Assembly: GCA_040391135.1 (NCBI GenBank) | Contig: JBEBYL010000004.1 | Coordinates: forward strand, 1-64,000 | Source: G025836975 sp040391135 | GTDB taxonomy: Bacteria; Pseudomonadota; Gammaproteobacteria; Burkholderiales; Burkholderiaceae_B | DNA: 64,000 nt | Direction of reading: 5' to 3' | Shown: positions 42,794 to 51,713 of the stretch, piece after piece | How positions within the stretch are numbered: the stretch's first letter is position 1 | How the letters are laid out: every line of letters begins with the position of its first letter | Notes under the pieces: generated by a model | The model's database searches: none | The model's input: the letters and a program-made list of their open reading frames with translations, nothing else | What the model was told of the DNA's origin: nothing | Position numbers and translations under genes: made by a program

Positions 42794-44161
42794 ATGAAAG
42801 TCGCTGTCGTCGGCGCGGGGTGGGCGGGCCTGGCCGCCGCCCAGCGCCTGAAACGCCATGGGCATGCGGTGACCGTATTCGAGGCGGCTCATACGGTCGG
42901 CGGCCGGGCGCGCCGCGTCCATTCGCCCGCCCTGAATATCCACATCGACAACGGCCAGCATATTTTGCTGGGCGCCTACACCGAGACCCTGGACTTGATG
43001 CGGGAACTCGGCCTGGACCCGGCCACGCTGTTCCATCGCGAAAGGCTGTCGCTGGAATCCGCCGATGGCCGGTTCAAGCTGCGGGCCGCCGCCCTGCCCG
43101 CCCCGCTGAACCTGCTCGCCGCCATCGCCGGCGCTCGCGGATTGGGCCTGCGCGATAAATGGAGGCTGATTGCCATTACCTCCAAACTGCAAGGCAACGG
43201 GTGGCGGGTCGAGAAAGGCCTGACGGTTGCAAGCTGGCTGCATCGCGGCGGGCAATCGCCGCAAGCCATGCGCAACTTTTGGCAACCGCTATGCCTGGCC
43301 GCGCTGAACACGCCACTGGAGCAGGCCTGCGCCCAATTGTTCGCCCACGTCCTGCGCGATAGCCTGGGCGGTACCCGCCATGCCTCGGACGTGCTGATTC
43401 CCAATGTCGATCTGTCGCGCTTGTGGCCCGACCGGCTGGAAGCCTATCTGATGGATGGCGCCCCGGGCCCATCCCGCCTGCATCGGGGCCGCACCGTCAG
43501 GAAGCTGGCGTGCGCGGCCGCCGGTGTGGAAGTGGACGATATGATGTTCGACGCCACCGTCCTGGCCGCCAACGCGCCAGCCGCCCGCAAGCTGCTGGAG
43601 CGGCTCGACCCTTCAGCCGAAGGCAAGCAGTATCTGGCCGCGCTGTCGGCCTTCGCCTACATACCGATAGCCACCATCACCCTGCAGCTGGCCAGCCCCT
43701 GGACGCCGCCCCCAGCCATGCTGCTGCTGCGCGACGAGCCGGCGCGGCTGCGCTTCGGGCAATGGCTGTTTACCAGGCATAGCGTATACAAGCACTCCAC
43801 CCACACGCCAGCCGCGGACTATGCCGACGCATGCTTGCTGCATGTCGTGGTCAGCGATGCCCGCGCCATGCAGGAGCATGACCGGGAACTCATGATAACG
43901 GCGGTCATTGAACAAATACGGGAACAAACCGGGCGCTTCGGCCCCATGCCGGCCGTCATCGGCCATAGCCTCATTGTGGAGAAGCGTGCAACCTTTGCCG
44001 CCGTGCCTGGCCTGGTCCGGCCGGGCAACGCCACGCCATGGCCGAACATATGGACGGCGGGGGACTGGACCGATACCGGCTACCCCGCCGTGCTGGAAGG
44101 CGCCGTGCGCAGCGGCCGCCAGGCAGCCGATCTGCTGCATCGGGCCCTGGCTTTGCCGTAG
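42794..44161 (+). CDS. hpnE: Hydroxysqualene dehydroxylase HpnE
   Basis: A 455-residue FAD-dependent amine-oxidase-fold protein that reduces hydroxysqualene to squalene. The dinucleotide-binding loop VVGAGWAGLAAA (residues 4-15) is followed by the FAD motif VGGRARR and a C-terminal FAD contact TAGDWTDTGYPAVLEGAV. The start at 42794 is the ATG right before the Rossmann strand; the frame upstream runs into hpnD. No squalene-hopene cyclase (shc/hpnF) is in this window, so cyclisation must be encoded elsewhere or the product is squalene itself. Confidence 0.93.
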   Translation: MKVAVVGAGWAGLAAAQRLKRHGHAVTVFEAAHTVGGRARRVHSPALNIHIDNGQHILLGAYTETLDLMRELGLDPATLFHRERLSLESADGRFKLRAAALPAPLNLLAAIAGARGLGLRDKWRLIAITSKLQGNGWRVEKGLTVASWLHRGGQSPQAMRNFWQPLCLAALNTPLEQACAQLFAHVLRDSLGGTRHASDVLIPNVDLSRLWPDRLEAYLMDGAPGPSRLHRGRTVRKLACAAAGVEVDDMMFDATVLAANAPAARKLLERLDPSAEGKQYLAALSAFAYIPIATITLQLASPWTPPPAMLLLRDEPARLRFGQWLFTRHSVYKHSTHTPAADYADACLLHVVVSDARAMQEHDRELMITAVIEQIREQTGRFGPMPAVIGHSLIVEKRATFAAVPGLVRPGNATPWPNIWTAGDWTDTGYPAVLEGAVRSGRQAADLLHRALALP

Positions 44162-44188
44162 CGGCTTGGGGCGAAGCGCCAGTTGATC

Positions 44189-44581
44189 CTACAGGCCGGG
44201 ACGCAGGCCATGCACCGTCGCATAGCCCAGGGCTGTCAGGGCCAGGCTGCCCAGCAGGCTTATGCCGCTGTACCCAAGGGCATGCAGGTAGGCGCCGCGC
44301 TCCAGCAAGCCGAAAGTCTCGGCCGAAAAGGTGGAGAAGGTGGTCAGGCCGCCCAGGAAGCCGGTGACCAGCATAAGCCGCAGCCAGACGGGCACTTCCG
44401 GATACAGGGACACTACGCCCAGAATGACACCGATAAGATAGCCGCCGGCCAGATTGGCCGCCAGCGTGCCCCATGGCAAGGCCGCATGCGCGTGATTCAG
44501 CCATAGTCCCAAAAGCCAGCGGCTGACGGCGCCGGCGGCGGCGCCGATCGCGACGGCAAGACAATGACCGAATGTCAGCAT
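44189..44581 (-). CDS. crcB: Fluoride ion channel CrcB/Fluc
   Basis: A 130-residue four-helix membrane protein that exports fluoride as an antiparallel dimer. Conserved features are GAVSRWLLG near the N-terminus, the pore asparagine in AANLAGGYLIG, and the phenylalanine box GGLTTFSTFSAE. It converges with hpnE and is followed upstream by a small unknown gene 10 bases away. No fluoride riboswitch is recognisable in the short upstream gap. Confidence 0.93.
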   Translation of the reverse strand: MLTFGHCLAVAIGAAAGAVSRWLLGLWLNHAHAALPWGTLAANLAGGYLIGVILGVVSLYPEVPVWLRLMLVTGFLGGLTTFSTFSAETFGLLERGAYLHALGYSGISLLGSLALTALGYATVHGLRPGL

Positions 44582-44591
44582 TTTCTAGCGG

Positions 44592-44891
44592 CTACTCCTT
44601 GAGTCCGAGTACGATCTCGGGAGATTCCAGGGGAAACTGAAGCTTGAGTTTATCGACGATAAGCTGCATCAGCGCAAGGCGGCGCAAGGCCGGCTCTTCC
44701 TGAAGAAAGTCCCAGGCCCATTGGGCGGCGGCCGACGCTTCGTCGCGAAGATCATATACCCCCACGCCGAATCCGTCCTGCCCGAAGGCCTGGTAATACG
44801 ATCTGCCGTTTGCCCTGATGCATACCACGGCGCGGCGGCCATCCGGATGAATTTCGACGACTTCTGTTTCTGCATGATTTTCGTTTGGCAT
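44592..44891 (-). CDS. Uncharacterised small acidic protein
   Basis: A 99-residue soluble protein with no signal peptide or membrane helix. It has an Arg-rich beta-like N-terminal part (EIHPDGRRAVVCIRANGRSYY in two short pieces) and a helical C-terminal part. A strong AGGAG ribosome site six bases before the ATG supports expression. It precedes crcB by 10 bases on the same strand, so they may be cotranscribed. I do not recognise a family. Confidence 0.7.
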   Translation of the reverse strand: MPNENHAETEVVEIHPDGRRAVVCIRANGRSYYQAFGQDGFGVGVYDLRDEASAAAQWAWDFLQEEPALRRLALMQLIVDKLKLQFPLESPEIVLGLKE

Positions 44892-44990
44892 ATCAGGCTC
44901 CTTAGAAGGTCAATCCAGTGTAGCAAAACGAATTCAGGCCATTGCAACCGAACATTGCCGCGATGGCGGGCCCGCGCCCGCCTCCGGGCG

Positions 44991-46400
44991 TCACGCCACC
45001 GCGTGCTGCTTTATGTATTCGCGGACCAGCTCGGCCTTGCAATCCATGACATGGACGCGCTGCGGCAAATCGGCCAGACCCTGCAAGTGCGCGGGCACAG
45101 GCGCCGGCCTGCCGATGGCTTCCTGGATGGTTTCGCTGAACTTGGCCGGCAAGGCGGTTTCAAGCACCAGCATGGGGATCCCTTCCTCGACATATTCGGC
45201 CGCCACCTTGACGCCGTCGGCCGTATGCGGATCGATCAGCACGCCTGTGCGCTCATGCAGCGACTTGATGGTCGCCAGCCTGTCGGCATGCGTGCTGACG
45301 CCCGCCACGAAGCCATAGCGCGATTCGAACAAGGGCTGGAGCGCACTGAGATCGAATTGGCCGGTCCGGGACAGTTCTTCCCAGCAGGCGCGCACACGGC
45401 CGGCATCCTGATCGAGCAGGTCGAAAATGAAGCGCTCGAAGTTCGACGCCCGGGAGATGTCCATCGAGGGGCTGGAGGTTGCATGCGTCTGCTCGGCGGC
45501 GCGGGGCCGATAGATGCCGCTGCGGAAGAATTCTTCCAGCACATTATTCTCGTTGGTGGCCAGTACCAGGCGCCGCACGGGCAGGCCCATGCGGCGGGCG
45601 ATATGGCCTGCCAGTATGTTGCCGAAATTACCCGAGGGCACGGTAAATGAAACCTGCTGCCCCGGCCCGGACGTGGCGCGCAGCCATCCCCAGAAGTAGT
45701 AAACGACCTGTGCGGCAATGCGCGCCCAGTTGATGGAATTGACCGCGCCCAGGCGGTATTCCGACTTGAACTGCAAGTCGCCCGCCAGCGCCTTGACGAT
45801 ATCCTGGCATTCGTCGAACACGCCGTTCAGCGCAATATTGTGGATGTTGGCGTCTTGCAGCGAATACATCTGGGCCCGCTGGAATTCGCTCATGCGGTCC
45901 TGCGGCGAAAGCATGAAGACCGATACGCCGCGCTTGCCGCGCAGGGCGTACTCGGCCGCCGAGCCGGTATCGCCCGATGTCGCGCCCAGGATATTCAGGC
46001 TGCCCTGCCGCTTGCCCAGCACGTACTCGAACACCTGCCCGAGAAACTGCATGGCCATGTCTTTGAACGCCAGTGTCGGCCCTTCCGACAAGCCCAGCAG
46101 GCTCATGCCGCGATCCAGCGGCTTGAGCGGCACGATGCCATCGCTGCCGAACGCCGACGGCGTATAGGCGGCGTGCGTCAGGCGCGACAGATCGGCCTTC
46201 GGAATATCGTCGATGAACAGGCCGAGAATCTCGGCGGCCAGATCCGCGTAACCCAGGCGGCGCCAGGATTCCAGCGTGTCGGCGTCGATCTGGGGCAAGT
46301 GTTCGGGCAGGGTCAGTCCGCCATCGGGCGCAAGCCCTTCCAGCAGAATGTCGGAAAAGGATTGCGGCGCCATGCCGCCGCGCGTGGAACGGTATTTCAT
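44991..46400 (-). CDS. thrC: Threonine synthase
   Basis: A 469-residue PLP enzyme converting O-phosphohomoserine to threonine. N-terminal KYRSTRGG, the PLP lysine K113 in TLAFKDMAMQ and the phosphate-binding loop GATSGDTGSAAEYA are all clear; length is that of the long, yeast/gamma-type class. Its start overlaps the stop of hom by four bases (46397-46400). It ends the alaC-hom-thrC unit. Confidence 0.96.
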   Translation of the reverse strand: MKYRSTRGGMAPQSFSDILLEGLAPDGGLTLPEHLPQIDADTLESWRRLGYADLAAEILGLFIDDIPKADLSRLTHAAYTPSAFGSDGIVPLKPLDRGMSLLGLSEGPTLAFKDMAMQFLGQVFEYVLGKRQGSLNILGATSGDTGSAAEYALRGKRGVSVFMLSPQDRMSEFQRAQMYSLQDANIHNIALNGVFDECQDIVKALAGDLQFKSEYRLGAVNSINWARIAAQVVYYFWGWLRATSGPGQQVSFTVPSGNFGNILAGHIARRMGLPVRRLVLATNENNVLEEFFRSGIYRPRAAEQTHATSSPSMDISRASNFERFIFDLLDQDAGRVRACWEELSRTGQFDLSALQPLFESRYGFVAGVSTHADRLATIKSLHERTGVLIDPHTADGVKVAAEYVEEGIPMLVLETALPAKFSETIQEAIGRPAPVPAHLQGLADLPQRVHVMDCKAELVREYIKQHAVA

Positions 46401-47701
46401 ATCAGGCTCTCGACGCGCAGGCGCGTGACATCGGAATGGACGAAGGCTAGCGTGCGTATGCGCAGCAGGGCGGCGTCGATCGAACCTTCGCGCGCCTCGT
46501 GGGTCAGGAAGATGATGTCGGCTTGCGCATCGCCGCTGGGCTGCTGGAACATCGAGCCGATGGAAATGCCGACCTCGGAAAGAATGCGTGAAATATCGGC
46601 CAGCACGCCGGGACGGTCCTGCACGCGCATGCGCAGGTAGTACGAGGAATGGACCTCGGAGATGGGCAAGACGGGGGTATCGTCCATGGCGTCGGGCTGG
46701 AAGGCCAGATGCGGCACACGATGCTCGGGATCGGCGGCCTGCAGGCGGGTGACGTCCACCAGGTCGGCCACGACGGCCGATGCGGTGGGCAATTCACCGG
46801 CGCCCTGGCCGTAATACAAGGTCGGTCCGACCATGTCGCCGCTGACAAGCACCGCATTCATTGCGCCTTCGACATTGGCCAGCAGGCACTCCATGGGCAC
46901 CAGGGTGGGATGCACGCGCAATTCGATGCCGTCGGCGCGGCGCCGGGTAATGCCCAGCAGTTTGATGCGATAGCCCAGGCGTTCCGCATGGGCGATGTCT
47001 TCCTGCGCCAGCGACGAAATGCCTTCGATGTGGGCCTTGTCGAACTGCACCGGTATGCCGAAGGCCAGGGAGGCAAGCAGCGTCAACTTGTGCGCGGCAT
47101 CGACGCCTTCGATATCGAAGGTCGGGTCCGCTTCGGCATAGCCCAGGCGCTGGGCCTCGGCCAGCACATCGCCGAACGGCAGGCCGCGCGAGCGCATTTC
47201 GGACAGGATGAAATTGGTGGTGCCGTTGATGATGCCGGCCAACCACTGTATGCGGTTGGCGGTCAGGCCTTCGCGTATTGCCTTGATGATGGGAATGCCG
47301 CCCGCCACCGCCGCCTCGAATGCCACCATGACGCCCTTTTCGTGGGCCGCGGCAAAGATCTCGTTGCCATGCTTGGCCAGCAAAGCCTTGTTTGCGGTAA
47401 CCACATGCTTGCCCTGCGCAATGGCTTCCATGATCCATTCGCGCGCCAGGGTGTCGCCGCCGATGAGCTCGACCACGATGTCGATATCGGGATGGCGCAC
47501 GACTTCCAGGCCGTCGCGCGTGACCAGGACATGCTCGCCGACCAGGCGCCTGGCCTTGTCGACATCGCGCACCGCCACCGCCGCGACCTCGATGCGCCGG
47601 CCGGCCCGGCGCGCGATTTCTTCCGCGTTGCGCGTCAATACATTCCAGGTGCCGCCACCCACCACGCCCAGGCCCAGCAAACCAACTTTTATAGGACTCA
47701 T
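46397..47701 (-). CDS. hom: Homoserine dehydrogenase
   Basis: A 434-residue monofunctional enzyme reducing aspartate semialdehyde to homoserine with NAD(P)H. The N-terminal cofactor loop GLLGLGVVGGGTW, the catalytic central domain (NGTTNFIL, EADPTFDIEGVDAAHK) and a C-terminal ACT domain (RMRVQDRPGVLADISRIL, about residues 350-430) for threonine feedback are present. It overlaps alaC upstream (47698-47701) and thrC downstream by four bases each. Confidence 0.96.
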   Translation of the reverse strand: MSPIKVGLLGLGVVGGGTWNVLTRNAEEIARRAGRRIEVAAVAVRDVDKARRLVGEHVLVTRDGLEVVRHPDIDIVVELIGGDTLAREWIMEAIAQGKHVVTANKALLAKHGNEIFAAAHEKGVMVAFEAAVAGGIPIIKAIREGLTANRIQWLAGIINGTTNFILSEMRSRGLPFGDVLAEAQRLGYAEADPTFDIEGVDAAHKLTLLASLAFGIPVQFDKAHIEGISSLAQEDIAHAERLGYRIKLLGITRRRADGIELRVHPTLVPMECLLANVEGAMNAVLVSGDMVGPTLYYGQGAGELPTASAVVADLVDVTRLQAADPEHRVPHLAFQPDAMDDTPVLPISEVHSSYYLRMRVQDRPGVLADISRILSEVGISIGSMFQQPSGDAQADIIFLTHEAREGSIDAALLRIRTLAFVHSDVTRLRVESLI

Positions 47702-48915
47702 TTCTCTAGGATCTCTTTTTTTGCGCTGACCGGTGCCAGCCCGTCCTTGCGAAACATTTCCTTGATGCCGCGCACCGCCTGGCGAGTGCGCTGCTCGTTT
47801 TCTATCAGTGCGAAGCGCACGTACTCATCGCCATACTCGCCGAATCCGATACCCGGGGAAACCGCCACCTTGGCATCGGCCAGCAGGCGCTTGGAGAACT
47901 CAAGTGACCCCAGGTTTTGATAGGCTTCCGGGATCTTGGCCCATATGTACATGGATGCCTTGGGAATATCGACCATCCAGCCCGCCTCGTGCAGCCCCTT
48001 GGCCAGGACATCGCGGCGGTTGCGGTACTGCTCGACCACCTGGGCGACGCATTCCTGCGGGCCTTCGAGCGCCGCTATGGATGCAACCTGTATGGGGGTG
48101 AAGGTGCCATAGTCGTGATAGCTTTTGATGCGGGCCAGGGCATTGACCAGTTCCTGGTTGCCGACCATGAAGCCCACCCGCCAGCCCGCCATGTTGTAGC
48201 TTTTGCTCATGGTGAAGAACTCGACCGCGACATCGCGCGCGCCTTCCACTTGCATGATGGACGGAGCCACATAGCCGTCGAAGGTGATGTCGGCGTAAGC
48301 CAGGTCGTGAACCACCAGGATATTGTGTTCCTTGGCCAGGGCGATGATGCGTTCAAAGAACGTAAGATCGACGCACTGCGCCGTGGGATTGCTGGGGAAG
48401 CCCAGGATCATCATCTTGGGCTTGGGTATGCTTTCCCTGACCGCGCGCTCGATTTCCTCGAAGAAATCCAGGCCGGGCGTCATGGGTACCGAGCGGATAT
48501 TCGCGCCGGCGATGACGGCGCCGTAGATATGAATGGGATAGCTGGGATTGGGCACCAGGACCGTATCGCCCCGATCCAGCGTCGCCAGCATCAAGTGCGC
48601 CAGGCCTTCCTTGGAGCCTATGGTGACGATGGCCTCGGAATCGGGGTCGATCTGCACCCCGTAGCGGCGCTCGTACCACCCTGATATCGCCCTGCGCAGC
48701 CGCGGTATCCCCTTGGATACCGAATACCCATGCGTATCGGGCCGGCTGGCCGCCTCGACCAGCTTGTCGACGATATGCTGGGGGGTGGGGCCGTCCGGAT
48801 TGCCCATCGACATATCGATGATGTCCTCGCCACGCCGCCGCGCCGCCATTTTCAATTCGCCGGTGATGTTGAAAACGTAAGGCGGTAAACGCTCTATGCG
48901 CGGAAAATTCGTCAT
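47698..48915 (-). CDS. alaC: Alanine transaminase AlaC-type aminotransferase
   Basis: A 405-residue fold-I PLP aminotransferase. The N-terminus LPPYVFNITGELKMAARRRG and the PLP lysine in FTMSKSYNMAGWRVGF near residue 240 match AlaC, which makes alanine from pyruvate and glutamate. In many betaproteobacteria it precedes hom and thrC, as here, and overlaps hom by four bases, hinting at a shared role in amino-acid supply. Other transaminations cannot be excluded. Confidence 0.92.
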   Translation of the reverse strand: MTNFPRIERLPPYVFNITGELKMAARRRGEDIIDMSMGNPDGPTPQHIVDKLVEAASRPDTHGYSVSKGIPRLRRAISGWYERRYGVQIDPDSEAIVTIGSKEGLAHLMLATLDRGDTVLVPNPSYPIHIYGAVIAGANIRSVPMTPGLDFFEEIERAVRESIPKPKMMILGFPSNPTAQCVDLTFFERIIALAKEHNILVVHDLAYADITFDGYVAPSIMQVEGARDVAVEFFTMSKSYNMAGWRVGFMVGNQELVNALARIKSYHDYGTFTPIQVASIAALEGPQECVAQVVEQYRNRRDVLAKGLHEAGWMVDIPKASMYIWAKIPEAYQNLGSLEFSKRLLADAKVAVSPGIGFGEYGDEYVRFALIENEQRTRQAVRGIKEMFRKDGLAPVSAKKEILEK

Positions 48916-49103
48916 GATTATCCTTGGGTCACAAAGGGGGGAGTTTTCTATCGATGGGTGCGGTGCAGCAAAAGCAGTAATCTAGCCCAAGCCGGCGCCT
49001 GGAGCAAATAACCACCTAGTTTAATCCATTCAAAAAAAAGCGGATGGCGCGTTATCGGAAACTTTGCTTTGCGCTATGATCGAGATGACCCAGGGAGTTA
49101 TTT

Positions 49104-49553
49104 GTGCAATTACAAAGCGAATCCAACCCGGCCCTCAATACGGTCACCGCATACGGGCCCGACTATATCGAAATCAACGAGGTGTCCTACGGGCACGCCG
49201 TCTACTTCGCCCCCGAAGGCGAAGTACACCAGTGGATGGTTCAACGCATCGGCGACATCGACGCCGGCGTTCTGCGCCAGGTGGCGGGCCTGGGCGAAAG
49301 CAAGCCCGACCCCATGGCCTTCCTGGACGGGGGCGCAACTGCGCAGAAGCCCGCGGATGCGCCGGAAGTGCTGCTGGTGGGCACCGGCCTGAAACAGCAT
49401 CTGCTGGCGTCCCATGTAACCCAACCCCTGCTGGGAATGGGCATAGGCATAGAAGCCATGAGCACGGAAGCCGCCGCCCGCACCTACAACATCCTGATGT
49501 CCGAAGGGCGGCGCGTCGTCGCCGCCCTGCTGCCCAACAAGGAGGTCGCATGA
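49104..49553 (+). CDS. Mth938-like domain protein (DUF498)
   Basis: A 149-residue protein of the Mth938/NDUFAF3-like family. It has the N-terminal FGPDY-like block (AYGPDYIEINEV) and the GTGLKQHLL and RTYNILMSEGRRVVAALL segments typical of the fold. The mitochondrial relative helps assemble complex I; the bacterial role is not known. The start is GTG at 49104 with a good CAGGGAG site. It overlaps bcp by four bases and is divergent from alaC across 188 bases. A TATGAT hexamer at 49075 with a weak TTATCG 17 bases upstream may be its promoter. Confidence 0.86.
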   Translation: MQLQSESNPALNTVTAYGPDYIEINEVSYGHAVYFAPEGEVHQWMVQRIGDIDAGVLRQVAGLGESKPDPMAFLDGGATAQKPADAPEVLLVGTGLKQHLLASHVTQPLLGMGIGIEAMSTEAAARTYNILMSEGRRVVAALLPNKEVA

Positions 49554-50017
49554 ATCCGATAGCCGTCGGCAAGCCCATTCCGGAGTTCGCCGCCCAGAGC
49601 ACCCAAGGCCAGGTCAGCCTGGACAGCTTGCGGGGGCACCGCGCCGTACTGTATTTCTATCCCAAGGACAGCACGCCCGGCTGCACGACCGAAGCCCAGG
49701 ACTTCCGCGACGCCTACCAGAAGTTCGTCGACGCGGGCTGCCAAGTCATCGGCATCTCGCGCGATTCGCTCAAATCGCATGCCAACTTCAGCGAAAAGCA
49801 GAACCTGCCCTTTCCCCTTGTTTCCGATGACGACGAAACGCTCTGCCAGATGTTCGGCGTCATCAAAATGAAAAACATGTACGGTAAACAGGTACGCGGA
49901 GTCGAACGCAGTACCTTTCTGATCGACGCCGACGGCACGCTGCTGCGCGAATGGCGCGGCCTGCGCGTAGCAGGCCATGTCGACGAAGTCTTGCAAGCGG
50001 TGCGCGGCGGCGCCTAG
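49550..50017 (+). CDS. bcp: Thioredoxin-dependent peroxiredoxin Bcp
   Basis: A 155-residue PrxQ/Bcp peroxiredoxin that reduces hydroperoxides using thioredoxin. The peroxidatic cysteine is C45 in STPGCTTEAQ, and no C50 resolving cysteine is present five residues later, so this is a C-type that resolves otherwise. The start at 49550 forms ATGA with the previous stop and has an AGGAGG site; the longer frame to 49064 lies in another gene. PIN-PhoH gene follows after 60 bases. Confidence 0.94.
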   Translation: MNPIAVGKPIPEFAAQSTQGQVSLDSLRGHRAVLYFYPKDSTPGCTTEAQDFRDAYQKFVDAGCQVIGISRDSLKSHANFSEKQNLPFPLVSDDDETLCQMFGVIKMKNMYGKQVRGVERSTFLIDADGTLLREWRGLRVAGHVDEVLQAVRGGA

Positions 50018-50077
50018 GACGACTGCCGTCGATATCCGCAACGCCGTTATTCCAGAACGCTCAGGAGCAAATACTTT

Positions 50078-51703
50078 ATGCCGCTACCCCAGTTGCCGAC
50101 CCGTATGGGCGCCATGGTCCCCGCCGATGCACCGACCAAGACATCCGTCGCGCCCACTCCAGCGGCAGCCGCCAGCAAGCCCGCGGCAAAACGCGAGCAA
50201 ACAGAGCCTGGCGCAGGCCAGGCAACCTTGATTCCGCCGGCGCCCGAGGTTCCCGCCTTGACCGTCGTCACCTCGCATCCAGGCAAAAGAACGCGGCTGG
50301 CCGTCGCAAAGCGCAAGCTGTTCGTGCTCGATACCAATGTGCTGCTGCACGATTCGAATTCGCTGTTCAAGTTCGAGGAACACGATATTTTCCTGCCCAT
50401 GATGGTGCTCGAAGAACTGGATCACCAGAAAAAGGGCATGTCCGAAGTGGCGCGCAACGCCCGCCAGGTCAGCCGCTTCCTGGACGGCCTGGTGGCCGGC
50501 GCCAAAGAACTGGAAAAAGGCGTGGAGCTGGATGCGCTGGGCAACCAGGAAGCGCTGGGCAAATTGCATTTCCAGACCTCGGCCCTGCATTCCAAGCTGC
50601 CTATCGAGCTTCCGCTGGGCAAGGCCGACAATGCCATACTGAATGTCGTCCATGCACTGCAACTGGCGCACGCCAAGCGCGAGGTCATACTGGTATCCAA
50701 AGATATCAATATGCGGCTCAAGGCGCGCTCCCTCGGTTTGCCGGCCGAAGACTACCTGAACGACCATGTGCTCGACGATTCCGACCTGCTGTACGACGGG
50801 GTCATGCCGCTGCCCGAGAATTTCTGGACCAAGCACGGCAAGGACGTCGAATCCTGGCAGCAAGGCGGTACGACCTACTATCGCATCAAAGGCCCCCTTT
50901 GCTCAGAGTTCATCGTCAACGAATTCGTGTATTTCGACGGCGACCTGCCGCTGCAGGCGCAAGTCAAGGAAGTCAGCGGGCGCAGCGCCGTACTGGCCAC
51001 CTTGCGCGACTACAGCCACGGCAAGAACAATGTATGGGGCATTACGGCCAGGAACCGCGAACAGAATTTCGCGCTCAACCTGCTCATGAACCCGGACTGC
51101 GATTTCGTGTCGCTGCTGGGCCAGGCGGGAACCGGCAAGACGCTGCTGGCGCTGGCCAGCGCCTTGACGCAAACCCTTGAGACCAAGCGCTACAACGAAA
51201 TCATCATCACCCGCGCAACCGTTCCGGTGGGCGATGACATCGGTTTCCTGCCCGGGACGGAAGAAGAAAAAATGCTGCCCTGGATGGGCGCGCTGGAAGA
51301 CAATCTTGAAGTGCTGCACCTGGGCGCGGGCAACAACGAAATCGCCGGCGGCGGCCAGGACTGGTCCAAGAACTCGACCATGGAACTCATCCGCTCGCGC
51401 ATCAAGGTGAAGTCGCTGAACTTCATGCGCGGGCGCACCTTCCTGAACAAGTTCCTGATCATCGACGAGGCGCAGAATCTAACGCCCAAGCAGATGAAGA
51501 CGCTGGTGACGCGCGCCGGTCCGGGCACCAAAATCGTCTGCCTGGGCAACATCGCCCAGATCGACACGCCCTACCTGACCGAGGGCAGTTCCGGCCTGAC
51601 CTACGTCGTGGACCGCTTCAAGGGCTGGCCGCACTCCGGGCACATCACGCTGCAACGCGGCGAACGCTCGCGCCTGGCCGATTACGCCAGCGAGGCGCTG
51701 TAA
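50078..51703 (+). CDS. PIN-PhoH family protein (PhoH2-like NTPase)
   Basis: A 541-residue two-domain protein. After a Pro/Ala-rich N-terminal tail (residues 1-75) a PIN-like nuclease domain begins at KLFVLDTNVLLHDS with the first catalytic aspartate D85, and a PhoH ATPase domain starts near residue 300 with Walker A GQAGTGKTLLALA near 348 and Walker B FLIIDEAQNLTP near 460. Such fusions (PhoH2/YlaK) have been shown in other bacteria to unwind and cut RNA. It lies between bcp and pdxA, ten bases before the latter. Confidence 0.92.
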   Translation: MPLPQLPTRMGAMVPADAPTKTSVAPTPAAAASKPAAKREQTEPGAGQATLIPPAPEVPALTVVTSHPGKRTRLAVAKRKLFVLDTNVLLHDSNSLFKFEEHDIFLPMMVLEELDHQKKGMSEVARNARQVSRFLDGLVAGAKELEKGVELDALGNQEALGKLHFQTSALHSKLPIELPLGKADNAILNVVHALQLAHAKREVILVSKDINMRLKARSLGLPAEDYLNDHVLDDSDLLYDGVMPLPENFWTKHGKDVESWQQGGTTYYRIKGPLCSEFIVNEFVYFDGDLPLQAQVKEVSGRSAVLATLRDYSHGKNNVWGITARNREQNFALNLLMNPDCDFVSLLGQAGTGKTLLALASALTQTLETKRYNEIIITRATVPVGDDIGFLPGTEEEKMLPWMGALEDNLEVLHLGAGNNEIAGGGQDWSKNSTMELIRSRIKVKSLNFMRGRTFLNKFLIIDEAQNLTPKQMKTLVTRAGPGTKIVCLGNIAQIDTPYLTEGSSGLTYVVDRFKGWPHSGHITLQRGERSRLADYASEAL

Positions 51704-51713
51704 GGGCCGCCCC

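Noticed and set aside
44965..44982. Hairpin GGCGGGC / GCCCGCC just after thrC
   Set aside because: Seven-base stem in the right place, but no T run follows; could be chance in G+C-rich DNA.
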